Source: Cyanobacteria bacterium SBLK
GTDB lineage: Bacteria; Cyanobacteriota; Cyanobacteriia; Cyanobacteriales; Spirulinaceae
NCBI GenBank assembly: GCA_017746715.1
Contig: JAGHZQ010000047.1
Location: 1-64,000, forward strand
Reading direction: 5' to 3'
Length of the DNA stretch: 64,000 nucleotides
The position numbers were made by a program, and so were the translations under genes. Below are positions 19,135 to 27,407 of this stretch, piece after piece. The notes beneath the pieces were generated by a model. It searched no databases. It worked only from the letters and a program-made list of their open reading frames with translations, and was not told the origin of the DNA. Every line of letters starts with the position of its first letter. Within the stretch, counting starts at the first letter, position 1.

Positions 19135-19839
19135 TTATTGATTGTCAATTGTTGTGATAATTTTCTCAATCGAGTTTTCGAGAAAAAAAAGACTATAGTC
19201 TTTTTTTTCTATTCTCTCAAGAGTAAAAGAGCCTTCCTCTTGAGGAATAGCATAGAAACGGCGATCGACTTTGATAATATTAAAGCCTTTATAGCCTTCC
19301 TTCACTAACTTAATATTAAGATTGATACTGTGATTATCAATCTTAACTTTTACCTCGTTCGTCGAGCCTCCAATCAATAAATGGCTATAGTCTTCTTTCT
19401 GAACTCTCTTCAAGGAAAATGCACCTTCTCCTTGAGGAACTGCATAGAAACGGCGATCGACTTCGATAATATTAAAGCCTTTATAGCCTTCCTTCACTAA
19501 CTTAATATTAAGATTGATATTTTGATTATCAATCTTAACTTTTACCTCGTTCGTCGAGCCTCCAATTAATAAATGGCTATAGTCTTCTTTCTGAACTCTC
19601 TTCAAGGAAAATGCACCTTCTCCTTGAGGAACTGCATAGAAACGGCGATTGACTTCGATAATATTAAAACCTTTATAGTCTTCTTGTATTAAAATTGGTG
19701 TACTGTTAAAATTTTTCACTTGAAAAAAACGGAATGCAAAATCTGCTATTAGTAAAGAAAGAATAGATAAAAGCAGTGAAAACAAGAAGTATATCAAAAA
19801 TTTTTTTGTATATGAAGTCCTTTTATTTTTTCGGGACAT
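19135..19839 (-). CDS. Membrane-anchored protein of 64-residue repeats
   Basis: A 234-residue protein with one N-terminal membrane segment (about 13-35, FLIYFLFSLLLSILSLLIA) and then three copies of a unit starting YKGFNII(E/K)V(N/D)RRFYA(V/I)PQ. The first two units are 64 residues and nearly identical; the third is diverged and ends early. Similar Y-K-G-F/Y-N-I...F-Y-x-x-P/x-Q motifs occur as accessory modules in cyanobacterial glycosyltransferases and related exopolysaccharide proteins, from which I infer an envelope-linked role. The gene is AT-rich like the convergent SGNH gene, so the two probably arrived together. Confidence 0.75.
   Translation of the reverse strand: MSRKNKRTSYTKKFLIYFLFSLLLSILSLLIADFAFRFFQVKNFNSTPILIQEDYKGFNIIEVNRRFYAVPQGEGAFSLKRVQKEDYSHLLIGGSTNEVKVKIDNQNINLNIKLVKEGYKGFNIIEVDRRFYAVPQGEGAFSLKRVQKEDYSHLLIGGSTNEVKVKIDNHSINLNIKLVKEGYKGFNIIKVDRRFYAIPQEEGSFTLERIEKKDYSLFFLENSIEKIITTIDNQ
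19284..19667 (-). repeat. Two nearly identical 192-bp tandem units in the repeat protein gene
   Basis: Positions 19284-19475 and 19476-19667 match almost base for base, whereas the third unit has diverged. The low divergence indicates a recent duplication of the 64-codon unit. Confidence 0.8.
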
Positions 19840-20345
19840 TTTGTTTATTCCTATTAATAATTATCTCCAATCCGCTTGAATGCTTAGAAAAAATCTTGGC
19901 TGGTGTAGATTGGGTTGAGAGATGAAACTCACCAATCTCAATGTTTATATTGGGTTAGCAATAGCGTAACCCAAACTATGAAATTAAGGCTTTGGGGTAT
20001 CGGGAATTATAACTGATTAAGAGAATTTGATATGGGTCAAAGCAGAATTGCTCGCGGATTACTGTCATTGATTATCTCTTATTGCTAGTAAATATTTACG
20101 ATTATATCTTACTACTAATTCAAAAGTAGGATGTACTGCATAAATTCAGCTTTACGCAGTACAATACTTTCTCATTTTAACAGTCGAGGAGGGTGCATTG
20201 GTAGCAAAATGCACCATTTCCAAACATTGACGATCGCATTCCGCGATCTCCTCAACAAAATCGAAAAAGCGATCGCATTTCCTAAGAAAGAGAATCAGGA
20301 TCGATCCCCAATTGTAAAAGGTGCTCTCTCTTTTTTTGCAAGTCA
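19840..20345. repeat. Gene-free region packed with small inverted repeats
   Basis: About 500 bp with no supported gene. It contains TTGGGTTA/TAACCCAA (19950-19957 with 19967-19974), a 13-bp near-perfect inverted pair TGTACTGCATAAA / TTTACGCAGTACA (20132-20144 with 20151-20163), GTGCATT/AATGCAC near 20194-20212, and AGATTGGGTTGAGAGATGAAA typical of dispersed cyanobacterial repeats. The left copy of a 63-bp direct repeat closes the region at 20283-20345. This looks like a landing zone for small palindromic elements. Confidence 0.65.
20283..20345 (+). repeat. 63-bp direct repeat, left copy
   Basis: Matches 21038-21100 in 58 of 63 positions, same orientation. Begins TAAGAAAGAGAATCAGGATC and ends TTTTTTGCAAGTCA. 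The two copies bracket the secreted VOC-like gene. Confidence 0.88.
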
Positions 20346-20352
20346 AAACAAT

Positions 20353-20946
20353 TCAAAATTCAAAATTCCACTCAAGTCCTGGAGAACAGGTATTTTTGAG
20401 AATCAAGTTACACTGCTCTTCTACTGGTATAAAATCTGGATGTACAAAAAACGCCTCTTGGCGATAGGCTAACTTATTGCCGCTAAAGTCAGAGAAGAAA
20501 GCTAAACATACTCCTGAACCAGCATATCGGCTCTCCTCGATGGGAATTCCTTGGTTCTTCAGGTTTATACAAGCATGACTCAGGTCAGGCACAATTTGGG
20601 TGATAACGTTTTCGGGTTCAAAGGGTTTATCGGGATTTGCAGAAAGCCCAATACTGCTCGATGGATCCCAGTCAAAGTAGACTTCCGCCCAAAAGGGAGG
20701 ATTAAAGAAATCTGGATTGCATGTTAGATGCAAGCCATATTGATAATACTCCAAGGCAGCCTCTAGATCTTGAACGTTAATTCGCTGAACCCAGCCCGTT
20801 TCCCGGCGTGAGGGTGCCTCATCCGATGTATCGCACCAAGATGAATATGGTGCGGCGGTGGCTGTCTGAGGGTTGCTAAGGAGTAAGGTAACACTTACCA
20901 CCAAAGCAATGAGCAGAGATAGAAAGGTTCTAGGTACAATTTTCAT
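20353..20946 (-). CDS. Secreted VOC/glyoxalase-fold-like protein
   Basis: About 197 residues from ATG 20946 (MKIVPRTFLSLL); in-frame ATGs at 20949 and 20958 are alternatives. A signal peptide covers roughly the first 32 residues (LLIALVVSVTLLL, cleavage near TATAAP). The mature part shows a vicinal-oxygen-chelate pattern: WVQRINVQDLEAALEYYQYGL at the start, and LKNQGIPIEESRYAGSGV...FFSDFSGNKLAYRQ at the end, the usual GxxFxDPxGNxLxL style strand. Metal residues are not certain. Four or more cysteines fit an exported location. Flanked by 63-bp direct repeats. Function unknown. Confidence 0.72.
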   Translation of the reverse strand: MKIVPRTFLSLLIALVVSVTLLLSNPQTATAAPYSSWCDTSDEAPSRRETGWVQRINVQDLEAALEYYQYGLHLTCNPDFFNPPFWAEVYFDWDPSSSIGLSANPDKPFEPENVITQIVPDLSHACINLKNQGIPIEESRYAGSGVCLAFFSDFSGNKLAYRQEAFFVHPDFIPVEEQCNLILKNTCSPGLEWNFEF

Positions 20947-21037
20947 CATGTCGAGCATCGTTGAAAGTTCAAGTGTTAAACCAGTTATGAGCCATCATTC
21001 TAGCAGTTTAGGTGTCTCATACCCACTCCGCATTTTT

Positions 21038-21100
21038 TAAGAAAGAGAATCAGGATCTATCCCCAATTGTAAAAGGCACTCTCTCCTTTTTTGCAGGTCA
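21038..21100 (+). repeat. 63-bp direct repeat, right copy
   Basis: Second copy of the repeat at 20283-20345, with five substitutions. It lies upstream of the VOC-like gene start, between that gene and cupS. Confidence 0.88.
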
Positions 21101-21223
21101 GATTCGGCGCGATCGGCTCTTTGTTTTTCGAGTTCCTTTTCCAAACGATCGCGATCGCGTTGATTTTCCGCCAAATTTGCCCTTTGTGCTTGGCGATCCC
21201 TCGGTCAAAAGCGATCGCTATAT

Positions 21224-21625
21224 CTAACCCATTAAAATCACTGTATCGATAACGTGAATAATTCCATTACTCGCCTCAATATCGGACGCTAAAACTGTCG
21301 AATTTTTAACCTCAAAAGGTTCGCCACAACGTACCGGAATCGGCGAACCTTCCAACGAGGTTAAAGTTTCCAGATTTTTTAAATCTTCGGTTTTATAAGC
21401 ACCCGAGACAACATGATATTTTAAAATACGTTGTAGTTGAGGAATGTTTTGTACTAATGTATCTACCGTTCCCGGTAATAATTTGGCAAATGCGTCATCA
21501 TTCGGTGCGAAAACTGTAAACGGACCCGGCTGCTGTAATGCGTCAACTAATCCCGCAACCGTTACCGCCGTAACTAACGTTTTAAAAGCATCATTACTCA
21601 CGGCGATTTCAACAATATTTTGCAT
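21224..21625 (-). CDS. cupS: CupS, fasciclin-domain small subunit of NDH-1MS
   Basis: A 133-residue FAS1 (fasciclin) protein starting at ATG 21625 ([12 protein letters not shown], with GAGGAA upstream). FAS1 boxes are [16 protein letters not shown] (H1) and [12 protein letters not shown] (H2), with the YH motif LKYHVVSG between. Its position directly after ndhF3-ndhD3-cupA identifies it as CupS, the small subunit of the CO2-hydrating NDH-1MS complex, which is known to be a fasciclin-fold protein. No signal peptide is present, as expected for a cytosol-facing subunit. A 187-bp gap with a dispersed repeat separates it from cupA. Confidence 0.9.
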   Translation of the reverse strand: MQNIVEIAVSNDAFKTLVTAVTVAGLVDALQQPGPFTVFAPNDDAFAKLLPGTVDTLVQNIPQLQRILKYHVVSGAYKTEDLKNLETLTSLEGSPIPVRCGEPFEVKNSTVLASDIEASNGIIHVIDTVILMG

Positions 21626-21746
21626 AATATTCCTCAATTTTTATTGATTTTTAAAACAGAATAGGGTAAGAAAATAGACATTTTCTCGATTTGAATGGGC
21701 AACAAATACACAAGCAGGATGCTTGAATTTGAAACAGACAAACAGG

Positions 21747-21805
21747 CAAGTGGCCACTGAGTGACTTGTACTGAGCGATGCCGAAGTATGTCGAAGTGAT
21801 GCCTG
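21747..21805 (-). repeat. Dispersed ~60-bp repeat between cupA and cupS
   Basis: On the minus strand this reads GGCATCACTTCGACATACTT followed by CGGCATCGCTCAG and ends GGCCACTTGCC. The same pattern is present at 60434-60493, and a partial copy lies at 23162-23183. Confidence 0.75.
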
Positions 21806-21812
21806 TTCTAAT

Positions 21813-23099
21813 TTACCGATAATCCTGGCTTTGAATATCGCTCAAACGGGCTTCGGGACGGAGAAAGCGATCCATTTGTGCTTCAAAAAACTGGCGATTT
21901 TTTAACAAGTGATCGGGGTTGGGGTCGTCTAGAGGATAAAGTAAAGCCGTTCTTAATGCCTGAAAAACAGCCGAGGTCACATTGTACATCGATCGCTGAA
22001 AAGTAATCCCTAATTGAATCAGTACATCGTCCTCGCCCCGACAGTATTTTTGATAATATTCCACCAGATAAGGTGGCAAGAAATGCAGCATATCTTGCAT
22101 CAACAATGTGGGAGGAATACCGGCAGTTCCGACGGGAAAGACATCGGCGTAAAGAATGCCGTAATGAAAGTCTTTTTGCTCTTCGGGAACTTGTCTGGCT
22201 TGAGCATTATAGGACTTTGTCCCTCGGAAGGGAGAGGTACGATAAAACACCGCTTCAACGTAAGGTAATGCAGCTTCGTAGAGCCACATAAACCCTTTAG
22301 ATTTGGGGATAATTTCGTAACATTCATCGCCAATATAAACATGATGGTAAATCGGTCTTCCCGCCGCGATAAAAATACCATTAACGAGGAAATCCATCGC
22401 ATCCGGTACGGTTTTGAAATCTCCCGCATCGTAGCGATCGCTCATCTCGAAAAATACGGGTGCCATGACTTCCCAAAATAATCCTAAATTGGCATAGTAG
22501 GAGAGTTCTCGCACCTTTTCATAGAACATTTCCGGGAAAAGTTTATACAGTCCCAACATCAAGGGATTGCCCTTAAAATAAGCCTTGATGGCGCGATCGC
22601 TATTTTGAATGTATTCCTCGCTTTCGAGGTAATCGTAAAATTGTCCTCCCATTCCCTGATGCCACAACATCGCTCGCATGCAGGCTTCGGCAAATTCCAT
22701 ATTAATGCGATCGTGCCAGAGGTGATGAAAGATTTTCGGGAGTTTTTGTTGCAGTTCCCCTCGTGCCATAAATTCTAACAGTTCGGGGTGGGCAGAGGCT
22801 TCGCCCTTTTGCCAAACTCGATAATCGGCAGTTTCCCCCGCGTAATGGTTGGGTAAATCTAAATATTCTTGGGGTAAAAAATATTTAAAAAAGGGCAATG
22901 GATCGAGAAAAACGCGCTCGGCAATGTAGAGTAAATCTCGCCAATAGAAATCCATCGGCACCGCATAAGCCTTATAAATCCCAATAATTTGCATGAGATT
23001 TTCCGGCGTATCCGGTAACATCGATCCCCCCGCTTCGAGACGATGGATGACTTCAGCATATTTATGAGTTGAGGGTGGAATTTTTGTCGCGGTCAGCAT
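21813..23099 (-). CDS. cupA: CupA (ChpY), CO2 hydration subunit of NDH-1MS
   Basis: A 428-residue CO2 hydration protein of the Chp/Cup family. In NDH-1MS it forms the hydrophilic head on the NdhD3/NdhF3 arm that converts CO2 to bicarbonate using energy from the thylakoid complex. Family segments are VPMDFYWRDLLYIAERVFLD, PEMFYEKVRELSYYANLGLFWEVMAP, and the C-terminal ADVFPVGTAGIPPTLLMQDML and DDPNPDHLLKNRQFFEAQMDRF. Being downstream of ndhD3 and upstream of a fasciclin gene marks it as the inducible CupA rather than the constitutive CupB. Length and ends are intact. Confidence 0.95.
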   Translation of the reverse strand: MLTATKIPPSTHKYAEVIHRLEAGGSMLPDTPENLMQIIGIYKAYAVPMDFYWRDLLYIAERVFLDPLPFFKYFLPQEYLDLPNHYAGETADYRVWQKGEASAHPELLEFMARGELQQKLPKIFHHLWHDRINMEFAEACMRAMLWHQGMGGQFYDYLESEEYIQNSDRAIKAYFKGNPLMLGLYKLFPEMFYEKVRELSYYANLGLFWEVMAPVFFEMSDRYDAGDFKTVPDAMDFLVNGIFIAAGRPIYHHVYIGDECYEIIPKSKGFMWLYEAALPYVEAVFYRTSPFRGTKSYNAQARQVPEEQKDFHYGILYADVFPVGTAGIPPTLLMQDMLHFLPPYLVEYYQKYCRGEDDVLIQLGITFQRSMYNVTSAVFQALRTALLYPLDDPNPDHLLKNRQFFEAQMDRFLRPEARLSDIQSQDYR

Positions 23100-23182
23100 T
23101 TTTTATTGGTTTGTGAGTTGTTGGTTGTTTGTTATTAGTTGCTTGCACTGAGAGTGGAACTGGCATCACTTCGACATTGCTC

Positions 23183-23303
23183 ATACCAAATCCGCACTGC
23201 TGAGGAGGTATTCCCAGCCCTTCCGTAGGGGCGTTGCATGCAACGCCCCTACAAGATTACAGGCGATTGCGTGAATACAGTCTGTAGTAACTGGATTTGG
23301 TAT
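23183..23303. mobile_element. MITE-like element with internal 28-bp palindrome
   Basis: A 121-bp non-coding unit with inverted ends ATACCAAATCCG (23183-23194) and TGGATTTGGTAT (23292-23303), 11 of 12 matching. Inside, 23225-23252 is a perfect 28-bp palindrome with arms GTAGGGGCGTTGCA. No coding capacity. It lies in the gap between ndhD3 and cupA, where a hairpin in the RNA could affect downstream expression. Confidence 0.7.
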
Positions 23304-23353
23304 CAGTGACCACCTGCCAGTTTCCTGCAATCTAAGTACAAAATGAACAAAAT

Positions 23354-24886
23354 CTAATTACCGATTGATAGTGGGTTATCGAGTTCGGCAATTTGCGCGA
23401 TCGCGGGACTGTGCAATGTCGCGACAAAACTAGTTGTTGTCGGTTCCATCCAGCGTAAAAGCCAATTGGGTTGTATTCCTAAAAAGAGAATAATTGCCGT
23501 AAGAACTAGAGCCGGCCATTGATCTTCGAGGGTGAGGCGTTTATAGTAAGCGCGAGTATTGTCCAGTTTGCCGAAACAAGTCCGGTTAATCAGAATGACG
23601 AAATAAACTGCCGTTAACCCAGAAGAAAGAATACAGAGAAGCGTAGGGATCGCGAAAGTGGAAAAACTGCCTTGAAAGACGATGAATTCAGCCGCAAACC
23701 CAACCAACCCTGGAATTCCTGCACTTGCCATCCCGGCAAGAATGAGCAACGCACTGGTGAGAGGCAGTCCCCGGACGGGATTCATTAAACCATTGAGAAC
23801 GTCCAAATCGCGAGTTCCTGTCGTTTGTTCGACAACTCCCACGAGGAAGAAGAGCAACGCAAGGATAATTCCGTGAGCGATCATCTGAGCGATCGCGCCT
23901 AAAACGCTCAACTCGGTACCTGCCGCAGCCGCCACTAAAATATAGCCCATGTGACCGATAGAACTATAGGCAACCATGCGCTTGATATCTCGTTGGGCGA
24001 TCGCGGTCAAGGCCCCGTACATCACGCTTACAGTGCCGATAATTGCCAAACCGGGGGCGACCAGTTGCCATGTCTGAGGAAAGAGTTGCAAGCCAAAACG
24101 CAAGAGTCCGTAAGTGCCTAACTTGGCAAAAATACCGCCGAGGAGGATTGTAGTAGAAGGGGAGGCTTCCACGTAAGTATCCGGCATCCATGTATGCAAT
24201 GGCACGAGGGGGGTTTTGATACCGAAACCGACCAGTAAAGCGGTCAAAAGGAATAATTTGGGCAGGAGTTCGAGATTTTCGATGCGAACATCGCTAAACT
24301 CAAAGCTGGGAGCTTGGGTGAGAAAGGTAATGCCTAAAAATCCAGCCAACACGAGTAAGCCGGATACTGCGGTATAAAGGAGAAATTTTGTGGACGCATA
24401 ACCCCGTTTTTCGCCCCCCCAAATAGCAATGAGCAAATAGAAGGGAATTAACTCCAGTTCGTAGAAGATGATGAAAAAGAGCAGGTTTTGCGCCATCAAT
24501 GCTCCGGCAATTCCGGCATTAATTAACAAAATCAGGCTATCGTGGAGGCGCGATCGCTCGAGCTTTTCGCCGCGTCCGGTAAATAGGGCGATGGGAGTCA
24601 ACAGGGTATTGAGTACCAATAGAGGTAAAGATAATCCATCGACTCCGAGACTATAATTCAAACCGAGGGGGTCGATCCAGCGATGAAATTCGCTAAATTG
24701 GATTCCTCCCGTACTCAGATCGAATTGTCCGAGAAGATAGAGCCCCCAACCAAAGGCAATCAGGCTGAAAATCGTCGCGATCGCTCGACTGGCTTGGGGT
24801 CTCCGAGCGGAGTCGAGGCGGGGTTGGGGATAAATAAATATGGCGATCGCTCCCAATAAGGGAATAACAAGGAGTGGCGTTAGCAT
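23354..24886 (-). CDS. ndhD3: NdhD3, proton-pumping subunit of NDH-1MS
   Basis: A 510-residue polytopic protein of the NuoM/NdhD (antiporter-like) family, with about 14 membrane helices. Family features: IIFYELELIPFYLLIAIWGG, KFLLYTAVSGLLVLAG, LVPLHTWMPDTYVEASPSTT and DIKRMVAYSSIGHMGYILV, the last two holding the conserved proton-path lysines and histidines. Linkage with ndhF3 and cupA makes it NdhD3 of the inducible high-affinity CO2 uptake complex, located in the thylakoid membrane. It begins 45 bp after ndhF3; the gap has an AATTCAAA repeat. Confidence 0.95.
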   Translation of the reverse strand: MLTPLLVIPLLGAIAIFIYPQPRLDSARRPQASRAIATIFSLIAFGWGLYLLGQFDLSTGGIQFSEFHRWIDPLGLNYSLGVDGLSLPLLVLNTLLTPIALFTGRGEKLERSRLHDSLILLINAGIAGALMAQNLLFFIIFYELELIPFYLLIAIWGGEKRGYASTKFLLYTAVSGLLVLAGFLGITFLTQAPSFEFSDVRIENLELLPKLFLLTALLVGFGIKTPLVPLHTWMPDTYVEASPSTTILLGGIFAKLGTYGLLRFGLQLFPQTWQLVAPGLAIIGTVSVMYGALTAIAQRDIKRMVAYSSIGHMGYILVAAAAGTELSVLGAIAQMIAHGIILALLFFLVGVVEQTTGTRDLDVLNGLMNPVRGLPLTSALLILAGMASAGIPGLVGFAAEFIVFQGSFSTFAIPTLLCILSSGLTAVYFVILINRTCFGKLDNTRAYYKRLTLEDQWPALVLTAIILFLGIQPNWLLRWMEPTTTSFVATLHSPAIAQIAELDNPLSIGN

Positions 24887-24892
24887 TTTATT

Positions 24893-24917
24893 AATTCAAA
24901 ATTCAAAATTCAAAATT
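24893..24917. repeat. Heptamer-type tandem repeat between ndhF3 and ndhD3
   Basis: Three and a half tandem copies of ATTCAAA(A). The same short tandem repeat appears at 13274-13329, 20348-20371 and 30632-30657, always intergenic or at a gene 3' end. It resembles the STRR repeats known in cyanobacteria. Confidence 0.8.
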
Positions 24918-24931
24918 GCTTTGAAGATCGA

Positions 24932-26752
24932 TTACAAGAGAGGGAAACACAGCACTAATCCAAAGAGAATCGTACCGATGACGATGGATAAAGCGTAAAA
25001 TTGCACCTGTCCGGTGGTGTTATATTTCAGTCCTTGACCTCCTGCAACGGTTGCTAAACCCACTAAATTCACGACGCCATCGACTAAGAAGCGATCGCAC
25101 CAATCAATGACCTTCGAGACAAAACTGACAATGGCGATCGCGGTGATCCGGTACAGTTGCGCGGTGTAGAAGTCGTAAGCGAAGAAGTCTTGCACTCCTT
25201 GCACGGGTAGGCGAATGGGTTTGGCAACGATGGGAAAGGCATAGAGGAAGAGACCCACTCCTGCACCCACGAGACTCGAACTGATTAATAATAAACTTGC
25301 AGGTTGGATAATCAGGGTAAAATTCGGTAACAATCCCAAGACTGCTAAAAGTTGCGGTAAGTGCAACGCCACCCCGAGGAGGATCGTCATGGGTAAAACC
25401 AAAGCCCATAACCCTTCTGGCGATCGCTTCGTCCAATCTGTCACGGATCCGGCAAACAGTTGCCCGAAAACTCGCGCCAAACTACACGCGGTTAATCCGT
25501 TCACCAATAACAATACCATTAGCAACACAAACGGCAAACTATTAGCAATCTCAGCCAATCCCCAGAAACAGCCCAAAGGGGGTATTGCCACCAAAGATAG
25601 CGCACCGACAACATAACAGATGCCGGAGATGGGACGGCGAGACCACAGCCCGCCCAATTGGGTGATATCTTGGGAAATATTGTTAAGAATGATGCCCCCA
25701 ACGCTCATCACCATCAAGGCCATGGCGATCGCATAGGTCAAAAGCAAGACCAATGCCGCGTCGCCTTGTCCCGTCCCCACGGCAATAAAGACAATACCGA
25801 GATAGGAACTGGTGGCATAGGAAAAGACTCGCTTGATATCGACTTGGGCAAGGGCAATACCCGCACAACTCACCGCCGTAAACGCACCGATGGCAATCTC
25901 TGCATTGACGACAAAGGGGGATAAATTTAAAATGGGTTGCATTTTAATCAGAACCCAAGCCCCTGTGGAAACCACCACCGCATTCCGCAGTACTGTTGCA
26001 GGCATGGGTCCTTCCATGGCTTCATCGAGCCACAATTGTAAGGGAAATTGAGCGCATTTCCCCAAGGGTCCGGCGAGGAGTGCCAAACCGAGAAGAGTCG
26101 CAACCGTGGGATCGAGTTCCACCGTACTCGCCCAAATTTCTAATTCGTCGTAGTTCCAAGTTCCGGCGAGGGGATAGAGAGCGACAACTCCCATGAGCAA
26201 GATCAAATCTCCAACCCTTTTAGTGAGAAAGCCATCTCGCGCCCCTGTCACCACGAGGGATTGATTGAACCAGAAACCGATCAGCAAGTAGGTTCCCAAG
26301 GTGAGGATCTCCAGCATGACGTAGCTGAAAAAGAGGGAATTTGCCAGCATCAAGGCACTCATTCCGGCTTCGAAGAGGGCAATCAGAGCATAAAACCTCG
26401 CCCAACCCCAATCCATTTCGAGATAGGCGATCGCATAAATTTGCGTTAGGGCGTTGAGAGCTAAAATAAGAACTAATGCTCCTACCGTCACTGCCGAAGC
26501 CTCGACATCAAAGGAAATATCGAGGTTGACCGCGTGCAGCCAATTGACGGAAAAATGCAGGGGAGCAGACCAAACCTCTCGCAAGGCTAAAATACTGTGT
26601 ACCAACGCCGAGAGGGTTAGAATCAAATTTACATAGCCTGCCGGTCTCGGGCCCGATCGCCGGATGAGACCGGGCGACCAAAGCAAGGCCAGCACTGCAC
26701 CCAATAGGGCATAGCACGGGACTATCCAAATACTTTCACTAAAGGTATTCAT
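24932..26752 (-). CDS. ndhF3: NdhF3, antiporter-like subunit of NDH-1MS
   Basis: A 606-residue NuoL/NdhF-family membrane subunit, from ATG 26752 (MNTFSESIWIVPC). The frame is open a further 102 bp upstream, but that extension is not family-like. Motifs include NALTQIYAIAYLEMDWGWARFYALIALFEAGM-type transmembrane segments (here split as IYAIAYLEMDWGWARFYALI), PLQLWLDEAMEGPMPATVLR and DIKRVFSYATSSYLGIVFIA. It forms the distal proton-pumping arm of NDH-1MS with NdhD3 and CupA/CupS, driving CO2 conversion to bicarbonate. It is the first gene of the operon; the leader is about 120 nt after a plausible promoter. Confidence 0.95.
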   Translation of the reverse strand: MNTFSESIWIVPCYALLGAVLALLWSPGLIRRSGPRPAGYVNLILTLSALVHSILALREVWSAPLHFSVNWLHAVNLDISFDVEASAVTVGALVLILALNALTQIYAIAYLEMDWGWARFYALIALFEAGMSALMLANSLFFSYVMLEILTLGTYLLIGFWFNQSLVVTGARDGFLTKRVGDLILLMGVVALYPLAGTWNYDELEIWASTVELDPTVATLLGLALLAGPLGKCAQFPLQLWLDEAMEGPMPATVLRNAVVVSTGAWVLIKMQPILNLSPFVVNAEIAIGAFTAVSCAGIALAQVDIKRVFSYATSSYLGIVFIAVGTGQGDAALVLLLTYAIAMALMVMSVGGIILNNISQDITQLGGLWSRRPISGICYVVGALSLVAIPPLGCFWGLAEIANSLPFVLLMVLLLVNGLTACSLARVFGQLFAGSVTDWTKRSPEGLWALVLPMTILLGVALHLPQLLAVLGLLPNFTLIIQPASLLLISSSLVGAGVGLFLYAFPIVAKPIRLPVQGVQDFFAYDFYTAQLYRITAIAIVSFVSKVIDWCDRFLVDGVVNLVGLATVAGGQGLKYNTTGQVQFYALSIVIGTILFGLVLCFPLL

Positions 26753-26880
26753 GGGGGAATGGGTCATCCATAAGGGTGAAAGATACGCCATAGTTCGGCG
26801 ATTTTGCACTTTCCAAAAGCATTGGCCTTTTCCATTGCCTATCGGCGGGTGCATTGCTAAAAATCTATGGCTTGCTTCGG

Positions 26881-26931
26881 AGTATAGTATTTTATCAATG
26901 AAAAGACAAACAAGATTGAATTATATCAATG
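26881..26931 (-). promoter_or_regulatory. ndhF3 promoter with LysR-type half-sites
   Basis: On the minus strand, TATACT (26881-26886) and TTGTCT (26904-26909) are 17 bp apart, a good -10/-35 pair. Half-sites ATCAATG (26894-26900), ATTGA (26915-26919) and ATCAATG (26925-26931) surround it; the last two form ATTGA-N6-TCAAT just upstream of the -35. NdhR/CcmR and related LysR regulators are known to control this operon through TCAATG/ATCAAT-type motifs, so this is a likely operator. The assignment is inference. Confidence 0.55.
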
Positions 26932-27174
26932 TTAAAGATATATAATAAATCTTTAAGAAATGTAAAGGGGTGCGAATTGTGGAGGAGGCGATCGCGCTAA
27001 TTCGGCAAATTTCAGAACTTAAATCCCATAACTGACGAGGAGAGCGCGAACCACAAAAGAATATTCGGTGGTGCGATCGCATTCTGTAAGTAATTCTCCT
27101 GTTGCTTTTGTATACTTATCCAAATCTTCCGTTACGATTCGATTCTAGTTTTAGGAAATATTGCTATAGAGTGC
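26932..27174. other. Intergenic region upstream of the EEP remnant
   Basis: No complete gene. HIP1 sites lie at 26989 and 27077. On the minus strand, 27019-27159 stays open without a good start and reads KATGELLTECDRTTEYSFVV then RALLVSYGI before a stop; this may be the tail of a lost gene. Otherwise nothing recognisable. Confidence 0.4.
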
Positions 27175-27180
27175 TATAAT
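27172..27180 (+). promoter_or_regulatory. Extended -10 promoter before the EEP remnant
   Basis: TGCTATAAT is a perfect consensus extended -10 (TGnTATAAT). No clear -35 lies at 16-18 bp, which extended -10 promoters can tolerate. It would start a transcript near 27187, upstream of the remnant at 27246 and the gene at 27397. Confidence 0.5.
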
Positions 27181-27245
27181 CTCACTCAATCTATTATTTG
27201 GCTTTGCTGGACACCTTGCTATTTTTTCTATGTTGTGACTCAAAC

Positions 27246-27407
27246 ATGGCAACGATTTTATTTTGGAATATTAACAAAAAACAACTCATTAATGATAGAG
27301 AAAAGAGATTATTAACTGAAAATGAAACACTCTTATCGACTTATTCCGATCATCTTCCGATAGTTATTACACTTGAAATTGAAAGGATGGTAAATCATGA
27401 ACACTAA
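27246..27407 (+). pseudogene. Internally deleted endonuclease/exonuclease/phosphatase (EEP) gene
   Basis: A 53-codon frame from ATG 27246. The first residues MATILFWNINKK are the typical EEP-family first strand (LxFWNxNxK), and the last part YSDHLPIVITLEI is the typical EEP C-terminal motif (SDHxPI, with the catalytic Asp-His). The intervening ~200-250 residues are missing, so an in-frame deletion has joined the two ends. The product cannot be an active nuclease. The reading frame survives and overlaps the next gene by 11 bp, which may preserve translational coupling. Confidence 0.72.

Noticed and set aside
26753..26854. N-terminal extension of NdhF3
   Set aside because: The 34 residues are not family-like, and ATG 26752 gives the usual beginning.
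27019..27159. Minus-strand open frame of ~47 codons in the ndhF3-EEP gap
   Set aside because: It has no start codon in a good context; it may be a gene tail but there is nothing to identify.
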